Assembly: GCF_024362695.1 (NCBI RefSeq)
Contig: NC_065425.1
Coordinates: 2,733,001-2,797,000 of the forward strand
DNA: 64,000 nucleotides
Origin: Pectinophora gossypiella
Lineage: Eukaryota > Arthropoda > Insecta > Lepidoptera > Gelechiidae
Direction: 5' to 3'
Shown here: positions 63,986-64,000 of the stretch, piece by piece
How the letters are laid out: every line of letters starts with the position of its first letter
Position numbering within the stretch: position 1 is the stretch's first letter
Program-made: the position numbers and the translations under genes
The notes under the pieces: generated by a model
Told to the model about the DNA's origin: nothing
Databases searched by the model: none
What the model saw: only the letters and a program-made list of their open reading frames with translations

Positions 63986-64000
63986 TAATAAAAAAAATTG

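Overview
The window is insect DNA, almost certainly from a moth or butterfly (Lepidoptera). It is AT-rich and intron-rich and packed with lepidopteran-style SINEs, LINE 3' ends and small inverted-repeat transposons. The only clear single-copy host genes look like three members of the insect-specific Osiris (DUF1676-like) family plus one small basic protein gene. There are no bacterial-type operons. Coordinates of degenerate repeats are approximate.

Host genes. (1) 3606-20006 (+) is the 3' part of an Osiris gene. Two exons are separated by a 16.1 kb intron full of repeats, and the 5' exons lie left of the window. (2) 30702-34813 (+) is a complete two-exon Osiris-like gene of about 295 aa with a signal peptide, a TATA box with a correctly spaced initiator, and two upstream mini-ORFs. 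(3) 38096-39755 (+) is a three-exon Osiris-like gene of about 274 aa with no visible signal peptide. (4) 43332-43610 (-) is an intronless 92 aa, very basic orphan protein with a TATA-like box upstream and a poly(A) signal downstream. The three Osiris-like genes share one strand and form part of a cluster.

LTR retrotransposons. 43946-50340 is a complete, apparently very young Ty3/gypsy element. Its 234-bp LTRs match at every base I compared, it has a TATA target duplication, and it carries one 1680-codon gag-pol ORF with an Arg/Ser-rich N-terminus. Between the pol stop and the 3' LTR lies an array of seven hairpins with a conserved 12-nt loop and different stems. 54634-61880 is a second Ty3/gypsy element with near-identical LTR copies of about 1.18 kb, but it lost its leader and gag start and has two RT breaks.

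Small repeats, named here for convenience. SINE-A has a tRNA-like head and a tail ending CACACGATAGAAGAAG. SINE-B has a tRNA-like plus 5S-rRNA-like head and an (ATG)n tail. SINE-C has a tail ending TATATAGGCTGTTTATG. SINE-D has a tail ending in GATAATGCTAGGGAGATGATG. SINE-E has a tail ending GAGCTTATG. SINE-A, -B and -C share a 35-nt central block. SINE-B and -C share their 3' tail with an RTE-like LINE 3' end (LINE-R) that is also in the window. LINE-S ends in AAGTCACGTCAAAAAA and LINE-T ends in GGCGTGAGTTTATG. MITE-G has termini beginning GTACRGTCAYGAGC. MITE-P has termini containing TTATCCGCCGAAAAGG. Two further inverted-repeat transposons sit side by side at 52.6-54.4 kb. Many of these are nested, so insertion order can be read directly.
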